From contig NZ_FOZP01000003.1 in assembly GCF_900116115.1 (NCBI RefSeq), positions 1-64,000 of the forward strand: a stretch of 64,000 nt of DNA. Direction: 5' to 3'. The stretch is from Lutibacter maritimus (GTDB lineage Bacteria; Bacteroidota; Bacteroidia; Flavobacteriales; Flavobacteriaceae). The translations under genes were made by a program, and so were the position numbers. Below the pieces are notes generated by a model. The model saw only the letters and a list, made by a program, of their open reading frames with translations. It ran no database searches and was not told the origin of the DNA. Positions 9,054-18,740 of this stretch are shown here, in pieces. Every line of letters starts with the position of its first letter. Within the stretch, counting starts at the first letter, position 1.

Positions 9054-10583
9054 TTATTTTAGCACCCACATTATTTTATTAATCTCATCATAACCTTGGT
9101 ATTGATTATCTAATGCTATTATTAAATTTTCTCTATTCACTGAGTTTTCTGAACTAGGGTAAGTCCAACGCATAGGAATTCCTGATAAATTTTCCGTATT
9201 TAAGCTAGTTGCAGCATTTATTGGAAAAACTGGATAACTATTTCTACGATATTCAAAAAAGCTTGATTCTGCTTCTTGCATAAAATTAAGAATATAACGT
9301 TGCATCCAAATTTGTTTCAACTGGTCTGCAGAAGTAGTTTTAAATGCTGCTTCTCCAGTAAAATATGCATTGATATAGGCTGCTGTAATTGCTTTTCCGT
9401 GAGCAAAACTTGAAGTTACTGCCATCATATCTGTTAAAGCGGCTTTTACTCCATTTTCATAATGTGTTTGGGCTGAACCTGATATCCAACCACGAATTAC
9501 AGCTTCTGCAAGAATAAGTTCTTGTTCTGCATACGTCATTTTTCTTAAAGGTTCTGTAGCATCTTGAGTTAAGAAACGCTTGTTAATTAAAGAATATACT
9601 CCTGCACTATGATTTAAATTCATTTGAGAATAATCCATTTCTACATCAACTCCAACATAAGCTTCAGCATCTGACATTAATTTTCCTGCTGTTATTTGTG
9701 CAACAGCTGGTTCTCCAAAATAAAATAAACGATAATCATTTAATGATTTTAAATTATTAACTAATAATGAACTTAAAATAGTTTTTGAAGTGAATAAATC
9801 AGATGTTCCAGAAATTGGATGTTTATTAGTTGCAGAATAGTTTAAACCATAAAAACCAGTACCAGCATCCATTAAATTACCAGCAGCAACAATTGCTGCA
9901 AATCTATTTTTTATATCTAATGATGTAACGGTTTCCTTTTTACTTAAGCTCATTAATACCTTTAAAGCAAAAGCATTAGTTGCTTTACGCCATTTTTCTG
10001 GATTTCCGTTATAAGGTGTTGGATCACCAGTAAATGTTATTCCATTTGCAAAAAATTGATCTGCCTCAACTAAATCATTTAAAACACCTATTAAAACAGA
10101 TTCTTGAGAATCATATTTTGGTTTATATATCCCTTCTTGACCTAAATTAGCTTCAGAATAAGGTATATCTCCCATTTCCATTGTAAGGTTATAGAACATG
10201 ATTGCTCTTGCAAATTTACCAACTCCTTTATAAGAGTTTTCCATAGTACTTCCAGTTGCATATTCAACCATTCTATCAATATTAGGAAGTATTGTCATAG
10301 CATCAAAACTACTACCGCCTATTAAATTATACTGAGAAGCTAATTGTCCTTCATTTGCATAACCTACATATTTAGGTAGGGCGTTGTCAGAAATCATTGC
10401 TTTTGCATCTCTTCCTCCAAATTTTGTAACTCGCAATACTACATTTGTACATAACATAGCCGCATTTCCTTCTGTAGTTGCATCTGGATTATCATTCAGA
10501 TCGTCAAAGTTACTGCAGCTGCCAACCATCACCAATATTATTATAATGGTTATTGTTGTTATAAGTTTTTTTATTGTTTTCAT
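9054..10583 (-). CDS. SusD/RagB-family nutrient-binding outer membrane lipoprotein
   Basis: The surface glycan-binding lid that pairs with the SusC channel. It is 509 residues long, with a lipobox at MVGSC (C23) followed by SNFDDLNDNPDATTE, a start typical of the shorter SusD-like_2 group. It begins 26 bp after the SusC gene, so the two are co-transcribed. The TPR-like helices and ligand-binding region are not separable by eye. A gap of 129 bp separates it from the GDPD-GH16 gene downstream. Confidence 0.92.
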   Translation of the reverse strand: MKTIKKLITTITIIIILVMVGSCSNFDDLNDNPDATTEGNAAMLCTNVVLRVTKFGGRDAKAMISDNALPKYVGYANEGQLASQYNLIGGSSFDAMTILPNIDRMVEYATGSTMENSYKGVGKFARAIMFYNLTMEMGDIPYSEANLGQEGIYKPKYDSQESVLIGVLNDLVEADQFFANGITFTGDPTPYNGNPEKWRKATNAFALKVLMSLSKKETVTSLDIKNRFAAIVAAGNLMDAGTGFYGLNYSATNKHPISGTSDLFTSKTILSSLLVNNLKSLNDYRLFYFGEPAVAQITAGKLMSDAEAYVGVDVEMDYSQMNLNHSAGVYSLINKRFLTQDATEPLRKMTYAEQELILAEAVIRGWISGSAQTHYENGVKAALTDMMAVTSSFAHGKAITAAYINAYFTGEAAFKTTSADQLKQIWMQRYILNFMQEAESSFFEYRRNSYPVFPINAATSLNTENLSGIPMRWTYPSSENSVNRENLIIALDNQYQGYDEINKIMWVLK

Positions 10584-10609
10584 TTTTTTAAAATTTCTTA
10601 GTTAATAAA

Positions 10610-13600
10610 TTAAAAATCAAGTTTTAAATTAAACCCTAAATATCTTTGAGAAGGATCACTAAAATCATCACTTCCACCATCTGGATCAGAGTATTTAAAA
10701 TCTTTAGCCCATAATAACAGGTTTTGTCCTATTGCAGAAACCGAAATATTTTTAGCGTTTAACTTATTTGTAACATCTTTTGGCAACACATAAGTAATAG
10801 ACATTTCTCTCATTTTAAAGAATGTAGTGCTATAAGTATCTACAGGAGAAGGTGATCCGCCCCAAGCTGTACCTTTATGATATTTACTAATATAATTTTT
10901 ATAAGTTACAGCAACATCATTTGGTGCGTAGGTACGTGTATCTGTAACTATGTTTCCGTAAGTATCAAAAGTAACATCTCCTGAAACTATTTTAACACCT
11001 TGACCTACATAATTGCTAGTACCAGGTTGTGTTGCATCTAACATTCTTTCTGGCACTACTGAATCTGGGTGAGATCCTGAAATCCACATATACATTTCTG
11101 TACCTGTTTGAGCTAATCCTCCTACTCGACCATCAAAAGAAACTTGTAACATCCAATTTTTATACTTTAAACTTGAGTTAAGTCCCCAAATCCAATCTGG
11201 ATCATAGTTTCCAAATTTAGATCCAAATTTTGAATATTGTGGTAAACCATTACTGTGTATTATATTACCCTCAGAATCTTTTAAATAATCATTAATTATA
11301 TAATGATCAACTCTACTTCCTTCTTTTACCCAAGGTTGGTCTGTAGAAAACTCATCATCTAATTTTGTATAATAACGTGCATATTTAGACCAGTTTAAAT
11401 TTAAATCCCATTGCCAGTCTTCTGTTTTAAATGGTGTAACATCAACAGAAACTTCTATACCTTTTCTAGTAATTTCTTCATCAATATTTACATAGTTAGA
11501 ATAATATCCAGATGCTGGGCTAATTGTAGTTGATTTTAAGAAATCATACATTCTTTTGTTGTAATAAGATACATCTAAAGCTGCTCTTTTTTTGAAAAAC
11601 TTCATTGCTGTACCAATTTCAAATGTTGATGAAGATTCTGCTCTTAAATCAGCTCCACGAATTGAACCAGGATACGATGCTGATGTTAAACTACCCCAAG
11701 CATTTGGTGTAATTGAATAAGCCGTATTAATGTCGTAAATACCAGCTGGTTTTTTAGCTGTAGTTTGTGATGCTCTAATTTTCCAGAATGATAACCAATC
11801 AGATTTTGGCAATAACTCTGAAGCTACAAAACTTGCAGAAAAAGATGGATATAGGTAAGATCTATTATCTTTTGATAGCGTTGAAGTCCAGTCATTACGC
11901 AATGTAGTTTCAGCAAATGCAATACCTTTATAAGAAACTCCAAAACGACCATATAAACTGTTTACTTGTTGTTTATGTATTCTTGAATTAACATACACTG
12001 GAAGTACTGATGCTTTTAAAGAATAAAAACCTGGTATTGAAAGACCTCCTTTAGTTAAAGACTCTAAACCTTCATCTTGATTATAAGAAATTGATCCTCC
12101 AAAAAGTCCATCAACCGTAAAATCATTTACTTTTTTATTAAAAATAAACATTAAATCTTCATTTAAACTATACCCTCTTGCAATCCCTTTATTAAAAGAA
12201 CCTTTTCTAGATTCTCCCCAAATTTCTGTCCCTCCATCAATAACTTTTGCGGTACCTGCTCCTTGAAATGAACCCATAGAAACTGTTACTTCTTGTACAT
12301 TACTATATGTATCAAACCCAACACGATTGGTAAGTTTTAACCACGAATTGATATCATAATTCACTGAAAGCATACCATTTAAAATATCTTTATTGGCACT
12401 TCTTGTTCTTTCATTTCTATCAAAGTAAGGGTTGTTAGCACCTGCTGTATAACTACTATTTTGTACTTCATTTTTAACCAACCAATAATCTTTGTAATCT
12501 CTTACATCCCAATCTCCAGTTCCCCAAATAAGCATACTATACATTGGATCATAAGCTCTATAACCATTAAATCCTAAGTTTGGTGAAGTTTGTTTACTAT
12601 AAGACATGGTAGAAGAAAGACTAAATTTATCTGCCTTCATTTCTCCTCCTATACTATATGAGTATTTGTTAAATTTAGAATTTGGATATTGACCAACATT
12701 ATCAACTTTTGTGGCAGAAATACGAAAACTTCCATTTTCGCCTTGTTGTAAAACACTTATACTATTATTTAAGATATAACCTTGTTCAAGAAAATTATTA
12801 AAATTATCTTTTCCTATTGGTAAATAAGGCATTGGTACAAGTGTTTTTGAAATAGGATCCCATTGAATTACTTCTCGTCCATCCATTGGCACACCCCAAG
12901 ATCCATTTGCAGATCTATCGTAAGTGTTTGTAGCTGAACTAACGGTTCTACCAAATGTAGATTGTAATTCTGGAATTGCTAAGTAACCTGCGGTAAACAT
13001 AGACCCACTATTAATTGAAACTGACAAACCGCTTTTTCCACTTTTTTTAGTTGTAATTAAAATTGCACCTCCTTGACCTCTAAAACCATAAAGTGCCGAG
13101 GCTGTAGCTCCTTTAAGAACACTCATAGATTCTATATCATCTGCAGCAACATCTCTAAGTGTCATATTTTGATATGGGACTCCATCAATTACTAAAAGTG
13201 GATTTTCTCCACGAATTTGAATATCTGGTGCAGCACCAAACTCTGTACTGTTAAGCACTTTTAAACCAGAAATCTTACCAGTAAGTGAAGTTCCAACATC
13301 TACACCTCTTACAGTTTGTAGGCTTTCTCCAACTACTTTTTGAACCGCATAACCTAATGCTTTTTCCTCTCTTTTTATACCTAATGCAGTTACAACTACC
13401 TCATTTAATGTTTGAGTGTCTTCTGTAAGAATAATATTTAAATTATCAGCATTGTTGATAACTATTTCTATTGTTTTATATCCTATAAAAGAGAAAACCA
13501 ACTTTTCTCCTTTTTGAATATTTGACAACGTAAATTTACCTTCAAAATCTGTAGTTGTTCCTTTTGTTGTATTTTTTACAACAATAGAAACTCCAGGTAA

Positions 13601-13735
13601 AGGAATTTCATTAGCGTCAATAACGGTTCCGTTAATTTCTATGGTTTGCGCCGTAACGACGAAAATACCTAAGAATAAAAAAAGTGAGAAAAGTAATCTG
13701 ACTTTTTTAGTGAATAGTCTAAATTTCATAAACAT
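10610..13735 (-). CDS. SusC/RagA-family TonB-dependent outer membrane transporter
   Basis: Imports oligosaccharides across the outer membrane using TonB energy. It is 1041 residues long. Seen: a signal peptide (VRLLFSLFLFLGIFVVTAQ), then a carboxypeptidase-regulatory-like domain (INGTVIDANEIPLPGVSI ... GKFTLSN, about 33-110), the SusC-type signature NEVVVTALGIKREEKALGYA, the plug (about 120-230, IRGENPLLVIDGVPYQN) and a long beta-barrel ending in an aromatic-rich strand (YLGFNLKLDF). The alternative start at MKFRLF, two codons in, is equally plausible. It is the first gene of the glucan operon, with a Bacteroidota-type promoter upstream. Confidence 0.95.
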   Translation of the reverse strand: MFMKFRLFTKKVRLLFSLFLFLGIFVVTAQTIEINGTVIDANEIPLPGVSIVVKNTTKGTTTDFEGKFTLSNIQKGEKLVFSFIGYKTIEIVINNADNLNIILTEDTQTLNEVVVTALGIKREEKALGYAVQKVVGESLQTVRGVDVGTSLTGKISGLKVLNSTEFGAAPDIQIRGENPLLVIDGVPYQNMTLRDVAADDIESMSVLKGATASALYGFRGQGGAILITTKKSGKSGLSVSINSGSMFTAGYLAIPELQSTFGRTVSSATNTYDRSANGSWGVPMDGREVIQWDPISKTLVPMPYLPIGKDNFNNFLEQGYILNNSISVLQQGENGSFRISATKVDNVGQYPNSKFNKYSYSIGGEMKADKFSLSSTMSYSKQTSPNLGFNGYRAYDPMYSMLIWGTGDWDVRDYKDYWLVKNEVQNSSYTAGANNPYFDRNERTRSANKDILNGMLSVNYDINSWLKLTNRVGFDTYSNVQEVTVSMGSFQGAGTAKVIDGGTEIWGESRKGSFNKGIARGYSLNEDLMFIFNKKVNDFTVDGLFGGSISYNQDEGLESLTKGGLSIPGFYSLKASVLPVYVNSRIHKQQVNSLYGRFGVSYKGIAFAETTLRNDWTSTLSKDNRSYLYPSFSASFVASELLPKSDWLSFWKIRASQTTAKKPAGIYDINTAYSITPNAWGSLTSASYPGSIRGADLRAESSSTFEIGTAMKFFKKRAALDVSYYNKRMYDFLKSTTISPASGYYSNYVNIDEEITRKGIEVSVDVTPFKTEDWQWDLNLNWSKYARYYTKLDDEFSTDQPWVKEGSRVDHYIINDYLKDSEGNIIHSNGLPQYSKFGSKFGNYDPDWIWGLNSSLKYKNWMLQVSFDGRVGGLAQTGTEMYMWISGSHPDSVVPERMLDATQPGTSNYVGQGVKIVSGDVTFDTYGNIVTDTRTYAPNDVAVTYKNYISKYHKGTAWGGSPSPVDTYSTTFFKMREMSITYVLPKDVTNKLNAKNISVSAIGQNLLLWAKDFKYSDPDGGSDDFSDPSQRYLGFNLKLDF

Positions 13736-13827
13736 TTGAGTTAAGTTATAATTTTGTTTGATTATATCTATTGGATGAATCCAAAAAGAATAATATTAAA
13801 ATTAAACATTATTCTCACTGTTATATA

Positions 13828-13856
13828 AAAGTATACCACAACAAAAAACAGACAAA
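13828..13856 (-). promoter_or_regulatory. Putative Bacteroidota-type promoter for susC
   Basis: On the minus strand TTTG (13856-13853) is followed after 17 bases by TATACTTT (13835-13828). This fits the -33 TTTG / -7 TAnnTTTG consensus of Bacteroidota housekeeping promoters in its key positions, apart from the last base of the -7 box. The box lies about 93 bp upstream of the SusC start. The remainder of 13736-14023 is AT-rich with no gene. Confidence 0.45.
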
Positions 13857-14023
13857 CTCATTCAATTGTTAAAATTTTTAAATATTCATTACTGAAACGT
13901 TAATAATATTAGGTTTAGGGAAATTAAATATGTTTTAATGTTGTAGGTTAATTATAGTTATTTATCTAATTAAAACGTTTGCGTTGTGGTAATGTCGTAG
14001 TAAAAATAATATACGATGTAATG

Positions 14024-16792
14024 TTATATGTTTAAGATGTAGCTAACTAAACAAGTATCATGAGGTAAACCCATTTGTTTTCTTAATCTGTAGCGTTTTG
14101 TTTCAACACTTCTTACAGTCATGTTGAGTAATGGTGAAATTTCTTTTGAAGTTAAGTTTAAACGTAAATATGCACAAAAACGCAAATCGTTAGGAGTTAA
14201 GTTTGGGTGTAATTCTTTAATCTTATCTAAAAAATATTTATCTGCATTATTAAAAGCTTCTTTAAAAACATCCCAGTCTTTTGAGTTATTTAAATTCCCA
14301 TCAATTAATTTTAATACTTGTAAATTATTTGAATTAATATTATTCGTTTTTAATTCATTCTTTATACTATTTAGTACTTCATTTTTATTAATAATACTCA
14401 TTGTAGAAATTGCCAACTCCCTATTTTTATTTTCAATATCTTGGTTCAACTTTTCATTTTTCATTCTAATAATTAATTGCTCACTTTCTAGTTGTTTATG
14501 AGCTAGCTGATTTTTATAATGCCTTAAATGTGCCTTATGTAATAAAAATGTACATATAAAAAACACAAGGCAATAAATGAATATTGCAAAATATGAAAAA
14601 TACCAAGGCTTTAAAATTTGAAAATGATATGTAGCAATATTACTTGTGAGTTCATTTCCTAATTTTCCTCTAACACTAAAAGTATAATCTCCAAATGCTA
14701 AATTGTCAAAAGTTAATATAGTTTGGTTACTCCAATCGCTCCATTTATTATAATAGCCTTCCAATTTGTATTGATAGGTTACTGATTGGTATTTATCAAA
14801 AACCGGGACACTAAATTTAAAAACAATTGAGTTTTGATCAAATGTAAACTCTCCATTATTACTCAAATTCACTAATGATTTATTTGACTCCCTATTTTTT
14901 GTTGAAATTTCATTAATAAAAATTAAACTTTCTTTTCGAGTTTCAAAATTTTCAAGATCTAAAGTAATATAACCATTTGAAGTACCTAGTAAATATTTGT
15001 TGTCTTTGTATAATGAAATATTTTCGTATCCACTTATACCTTTTCTAAGAGATGCAGGAATATCTATTGTATGTATATTAAATTCTTTTGTTAAATCATT
15101 TATTGTTGCGTAGTTAATACTTTCTTTAGAGAAACCCCATAATTTTTGACTTTTATCAACAATTAATTTTCCAGATAAAAAAGTTTCAGTTTTAATTATA
15201 GGACTTAAAATAGTGTCTATTAAAAATTTATCTGTTGTTAAATCATATTTATAAATTCCTTTATTATTAGCGTAAAAAATAGAATTATTGAATTTTATTA
15301 AACTAGAGTTTTTTCCAATAGAAACATCGTTTTGTTTTGAAATTTTGGTAAATTTTTCAAAACTTTTATCAATATTAAGTTTAAATACCCCCTTATATCC
15401 GTGACTTACAAATAACTCATTACTATTAATAAATTCAAAATATCTTGCAGAATTATCAAACCCAACTATTTTATTTTCTAAAACCCATTTCCCATTTTTA
15501 TTAATCAATACATAAAAACCACTATAATTACCTTGCAATAATCTATTTTTTGAATCAGGAATTTTTCTAAAACTCCAGGTGCCCGATATATCACTTATTT
15601 TTATGGCTTTATTTTCATCAATTAAAAAAGTACCTAAATGATGCCCGCAAAATAACTCTTTATCATTTTCAAATAAATCCCAAACCTGACCAGCGGTTCC
15701 TGCAATAATTTTAAAGGTTTCATTAGAGTTTATTTTTTTGCAAAACAATCCTTGATTGGTTCCTAAATAAATATAATTATTAAAAACAATTGAAGTATAA
15801 ACAGTTCCTAAAAAACCGTCGTCATCATTAAAAACATTTACAGGAGATTTTATGTTAATACAATTAATTCCATTGTCTAAACCTACCCAAATATTCTCAT
15901 CACTATCTTCAAAAAGTGAGAGTGCCGTGTTATTGCTTAATCCATTTTTCTGATTTAATTGGTATTGTATTTCACCTTCTTTTGATAAAAAAATAATTCC
16001 ATTTGAAATTGTTCCTAAAACAAAACTTTTGTCTTTTAGCTGAATGCTATTGTATATTTTAATACCATCTAATTCATTCAATTCAGAGCCTTTCCACTTT
16101 TGAAGCTTCCCTTCTTTAAAAATATAAAAACCTGAATTTCTTGTTTGAATAAGGAGCCCTTCATCAATTGAAAATACATTAATTAAAATATTGACATCTA
16201 ATATTGAATTATTTACAATTAATTTTGACTTACCTTCTTTGATTTTAAACAAGCCTTCATTATTAACAAAATAATAGATTTCATTATTATTGTTAAATAC
16301 CTTAGAAATTGAATTTTTAGAATTTATAATTGTGAACTTACCTTTTGCCGGATTATAAAAATAAATCCTATTAAATGACTGAAAAATTATCCAATCTTGA
16401 TAGGTAATAATATTCCATATATTCTCATCTTCAATCATTTTTTCATTTAGCTTAGGCACCAAAGAATTATAATTCAACATTCCAAATGAGTCTTTTTCCC
16501 AATACCCAAATTCCATATAAGATCCCGTATATATTTTATTATCAACAACTTTTACAGCTCTTATTATAGTGTTATTTGGTGAAGAATATATTTTCCATGT
16601 GGCACCATTATATTCTAATAAACCTTCATTATTTGCTATATAAATAAACTTATTTGAAGCTTGTGAAATCATCCAATTCTGATTTTCACCTCCATATACT
16701 TCAGGTGTAAATATTTGTATAGATGGTAATTCTTGGGCGTTTAAAGAGCAAGAAATTAGAAAAATAAAAAAAACTTCTTTTAAATATCTCAC
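14024..16792 (-). CDS. Membrane sensor-regulator: beta-propeller, Y_Y_Y domain, TM, LuxR-type HTH
   Basis: Probable transcriptional activator of the glucan locus. It is 922 residues long. Seen: a signal peptide (MRYLKEVFFIFLISCSLNAQ), a long periplasmic domain with repeated propeller-type blades (for example LFEDSDENIWVGLDNGI), a Y_Y_Y-type domain at about 655-715 (YQYKLEGYYNKWSDWS), one membrane segment near 727-750, a coiled region rich in Glu/Lys/Asn, and a C-terminal LuxR-like helix-turn-helix (LTPNDLRFCAYLRLNLTSKE and beyond). It lacks histidine kinase and receiver domains, unlike hybrid two-component systems, so sensing and DNA binding would be linked directly through the membrane. It lies 289 bp upstream of susC and is transcribed the same way. 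Confidence 0.88.
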   Translation of the reverse strand: MRYLKEVFFIFLISCSLNAQELPSIQIFTPEVYGGENQNWMISQASNKFIYIANNEGLLEYNGATWKIYSSPNNTIIRAVKVVDNKIYTGSYMEFGYWEKDSFGMLNYNSLVPKLNEKMIEDENIWNIITYQDWIIFQSFNRIYFYNPAKGKFTIINSKNSISKVFNNNNEIYYFVNNEGLFKIKEGKSKLIVNNSILDVNILINVFSIDEGLLIQTRNSGFYIFKEGKLQKWKGSELNELDGIKIYNSIQLKDKSFVLGTISNGIIFLSKEGEIQYQLNQKNGLSNNTALSLFEDSDENIWVGLDNGINCINIKSPVNVFNDDDGFLGTVYTSIVFNNYIYLGTNQGLFCKKINSNETFKIIAGTAGQVWDLFENDKELFCGHHLGTFLIDENKAIKISDISGTWSFRKIPDSKNRLLQGNYSGFYVLINKNGKWVLENKIVGFDNSARYFEFINSNELFVSHGYKGVFKLNIDKSFEKFTKISKQNDVSIGKNSSLIKFNNSIFYANNKGIYKYDLTTDKFLIDTILSPIIKTETFLSGKLIVDKSQKLWGFSKESINYATINDLTKEFNIHTIDIPASLRKGISGYENISLYKDNKYLLGTSNGYITLDLENFETRKESLIFINEISTKNRESNKSLVNLSNNGEFTFDQNSIVFKFSVPVFDKYQSVTYQYKLEGYYNKWSDWSNQTILTFDNLAFGDYTFSVRGKLGNELTSNIATYHFQILKPWYFSYFAIFIYCLVFFICTFLLHKAHLRHYKNQLAHKQLESEQLIIRMKNEKLNQDIENKNRELAISTMSIINKNEVLNSIKNELKTNNINSNNLQVLKLIDGNLNNSKDWDVFKEAFNNADKYFLDKIKELHPNLTPNDLRFCAYLRLNLTSKEISPLLNMTVRSVETKRYRLRKQMGLPHDTCLVSYILNI

Positions 16793-17134
16793 TATTTTGA
16801 AGTTAAGGATTAATAAATACTATTACACTTTTTATAAATGCTTTCCAAAGTTAATCAAAATTGGTTTTGAGTAATAATTTATCACAAGTTAATAAAACAA
16901 TTAAGATGAATTAAATTGGAACCTTTCTTTTAATACTAGATATTAACTCGCTTTTAATTAGGCAGGTATATAATACAAATACTGTTGCTTTTGTGCTTTT
17001 TTGAAGTTTAGACATTTTTTTTACATCTAATTTTTATCAGTTGTGAATATTAATAATCTAGTGTTCAATTTTTGACCCACTTTTTTAAGAAAAACCTTTC
17101 AAAGTGAATGTTTACAAGGGGTTTGTAATTTTTA
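16793..17134. other. Non-coding gap left of the integrative element
   Basis: 342 bp without a convincing gene. The first part is the upstream region of the sensor-regulator gene. The last part (about 17088-17127) holds a weak hairpin with AAAACC/GGGGTTT arms directly before the tRNA-end repeat, in the same place as the hairpins that precede the tRNA-Ser copies near 3732 and 54530. Confidence 0.4.
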
Positions 17135-17147
17135 GCAGAGAGGAAGG
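17135..17147. repeat. Left attachment-site repeat (attL-like copy of tRNA-Ser 3' end)
   Basis: GCAGAGAGGAAGG is identical to 54585-54597, the 3' end of tRNA-Ser as read on the plus strand, in the same orientation. Beyond the 13 exact bases the match decays (GAACTAAAACC here, GATTCGAACCC in the tRNA). It marks the probable left boundary of a 37.4-kb integrative element whose integrase sits beside the intact tRNA. Confidence 0.65.
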
Positions 17148-17172
17148 AACTAAAACCTATTCTCAAAATCCT

Positions 17173-17232
17173 TAAAAATAAAGGGCTAACAGACTCATTA
17201 AATTTAACTGACACCGAATTAGCCCCTTTTTA
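17173..17232 (-). terminator. Terminator-like hairpin containing the left arm-type repeat
   Basis: Arms AAGGGCTAA and TTAGCCCCTT enclose a loop of about 28 bases, and on the minus strand a T-rich tract follows, directly downstream of the small gene at 17234-17440. Within it, 17207-17232 repeats 54453-54478 with 25 of 26 bases identical (core TGACACCGAATTA), in direct orientation. It can therefore be both a terminator and an integrase binding site. Confidence 0.5.
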
Positions 17233-17233
17233 T

Positions 17234-17440
17234 TTAATTCGAAATGTATTCGTTTATGATATCTATCTCTATTCCTGAGTATTCTGAAAATTCATTTATG
17301 GTTATAAACTGATGTGGCTCCTTCCCAAAATGCACTTTTATTTCATTGAGTAGTTTTCTTCCATAGCGTTCACTTCTGCCAGTGATACACTGAATGTCTT
17401 TTGGGTATATGCAAGCTCTTATTATTTTCATTTCATACAC
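17234..17440 (-). CDS. Small element-end protein, possible DNA-binding (hypothetical)
   Basis: Encodes 68 residues and lies just inside the left end of the integrative element, reading toward the attachment site. The sequence has two short helical blocks that could form a helix-turn-helix (CITGRSERYGRKLLNEIK and FITINEFSEYSGIEID), and no signal peptide or membrane segment. A fragment of a second copy occurs at 3951-4044 in the same relation to another tRNA-end fragment, which shows that the gene is real and travels with the element ends. It could be a recombination directionality factor or regulator, but this is a guess. Confidence 0.65.
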   Translation of the reverse strand: MYEMKIIRACIYPKDIQCITGRSERYGRKLLNEIKVHFGKEPHQFITINEFSEYSGIEIDIINEYISN

Positions 17441-17586
17441 TATCCATACTTTATCCTACCAGTATCTATTCTTTATCTGTGTTTAATTCGGAACAAAAAG
17501 AATGTTTCGGAATGGATGGATGTTGGTTTTTTAAATTTTATTTAAAGATACTTTCATTTGTTGAGAATTAAAAATTTTAAATAATT

Positions 17587-18342
17587 ATGGCTAGACAAAA
17601 TGGTATTATTAAACTAAAAGGAACTATCGGAGGTATTTCCTTTTACAAAACAAGTGATGGGCATTTGGCTCGTGAAAAAGGAGGCGTTGAGGCTTCCAGA
17701 ATCGCCAATGATCCTGCGTTTCAAAGAACGCGTGAAAATGGTTCTGAATTTGGAGCTGCAGGTAAAGGTGGAAAGATTGTGCGAAATGCTATTCGTATTC
17801 TTTTGCAAAATGCAAAAGATAAAAGAGTGGTGAGTAGATTGACAACTGACCTTTTAAAGGTGGTAAAAACAGACACTGTAAATGATCGTGGAGCAAGAAC
17901 TATTCAAGATGGGAATATGAGTTTAATTCAGGGGTTTGAATTTAACACGAACGGTAAATTAGGTTCTACGTTGTTTACTCCATCTGTAAACGCTTTTGAC
18001 CGTGTTACTGGAGAAGCAACTGCTAGTATTGCCCCTTTTTCAGCGAAGAAAAGAATTGCTGCTCCAAATGGAACAACACATTTTAAAGTGGTAACAGGTG
18101 TTGCTTCCTTAGATTTTGTAAATGAAACCTCCACTTTTGAAAGTGATGAAACTGAAATTCTACCTTATGTAAACGCAAATACAGCTGCCATTGATTTGAG
18201 TGCATCTGTAACTGCAAATTCTGATCTTCCTGTTATTCAGGTTTTGGGAATTGAGTTTTATCAAGAGGTAAATGGCGCTATGTATCCGTTGAAAAATGGT
18301 TCGTACAATGCATTGTCAATTGTAAAAGTTGATACGGTATAG
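17587..18342 (+). CDS. Conserved-looking hypothetical protein, first gene of a plus-strand four-gene cluster
   Basis: Encodes 251 residues and begins MARQNGIIKLKGTIGGISFY. There is no signal peptide or membrane segment. The N-terminal third is basic and Gly-rich with SRIANDPAFQRTREN. The C-terminal part is rich in Thr, Val and Ala, and looks like beta-structure. I do not recognise the family; the look is that of a structural or assembly protein. It is the only plus-strand transcription unit in the element apart from the small HTH gene at 22392, and its stop overlaps the GTG start of the next gene (TAGTG), so the two are translationally coupled. Confidence 0.75.
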   Translation: MARQNGIIKLKGTIGGISFYKTSDGHLAREKGGVEASRIANDPAFQRTRENGSEFGAAGKGGKIVRNAIRILLQNAKDKRVVSRLTTDLLKVVKTDTVNDRGARTIQDGNMSLIQGFEFNTNGKLGSTLFTPSVNAFDRVTGEATASIAPFSAKKRIAAPNGTTHFKVVTGVASLDFVNETSTFESDETEILPYVNANTAAIDLSASVTANSDLPVIQVLGIEFYQEVNGAMYPLKNGSYNALSIVKVDTV

Positions 18343-18737
18343 TGGAACTTGTTTTACATAGAACGTATTTTAAAGAGGGTACCAACGGTGCCCTTTTTAT
18401 GAATCAACAATTTATAGGTTTTTGTATTGAACTGCCCTGGAAAGATAATTTAAAAAGAATGTCTTGTATTCCTGAAGGTATGTATGAGTTAAAACCTCGA
18501 TATTCCGACAAGTTTAAACATCATTTAGTGCTGCAAAATGTACCCAAAAGAAGTTTGATTTTAATACACCCAGCCAATGATGCCAACAAAGAATTACAAG
18601 GCTGTATTGCGCCTGTAAGTTCACTTACAGGAATTGCCAAAGGATTGCAATCTCGCAGTGTGTTTCAGAAAATACTTTCAGCTTGTTACCAAGCTTTTGA
18701 CCGAAAAGAAAAAGTAACCTTAACCATTAAAAACTAA
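18342..18737 (+). CDS. DUF5675-like protein
   Basis: Encodes 131 residues from a GTG start that overlaps the preceding stop by one base. The pattern SCIPEGMYELKPRYS, LILIHPAND and LQGCIAPV matches what I know of DUF5675 proteins from phages and mobile elements. The spaced His and Cys (H76, C88 in GCI) recall the His...GC arrangement of L,D-transpeptidases, but the relationship is only suggestive. There is no signal peptide. Together with the two small membrane proteins downstream it might act on the cell envelope. Confidence 0.7.
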   Translation: MELVLHRTYFKEGTNGALFMNQQFIGFCIELPWKDNLKRMSCIPEGMYELKPRYSDKFKHHLVLQNVPKRSLILIHPANDANKELQGCIAPVSSLTGIAKGLQSRSVFQKILSACYQAFDRKEKVTLTIKN

Positions 18738-18740
18738 TTT

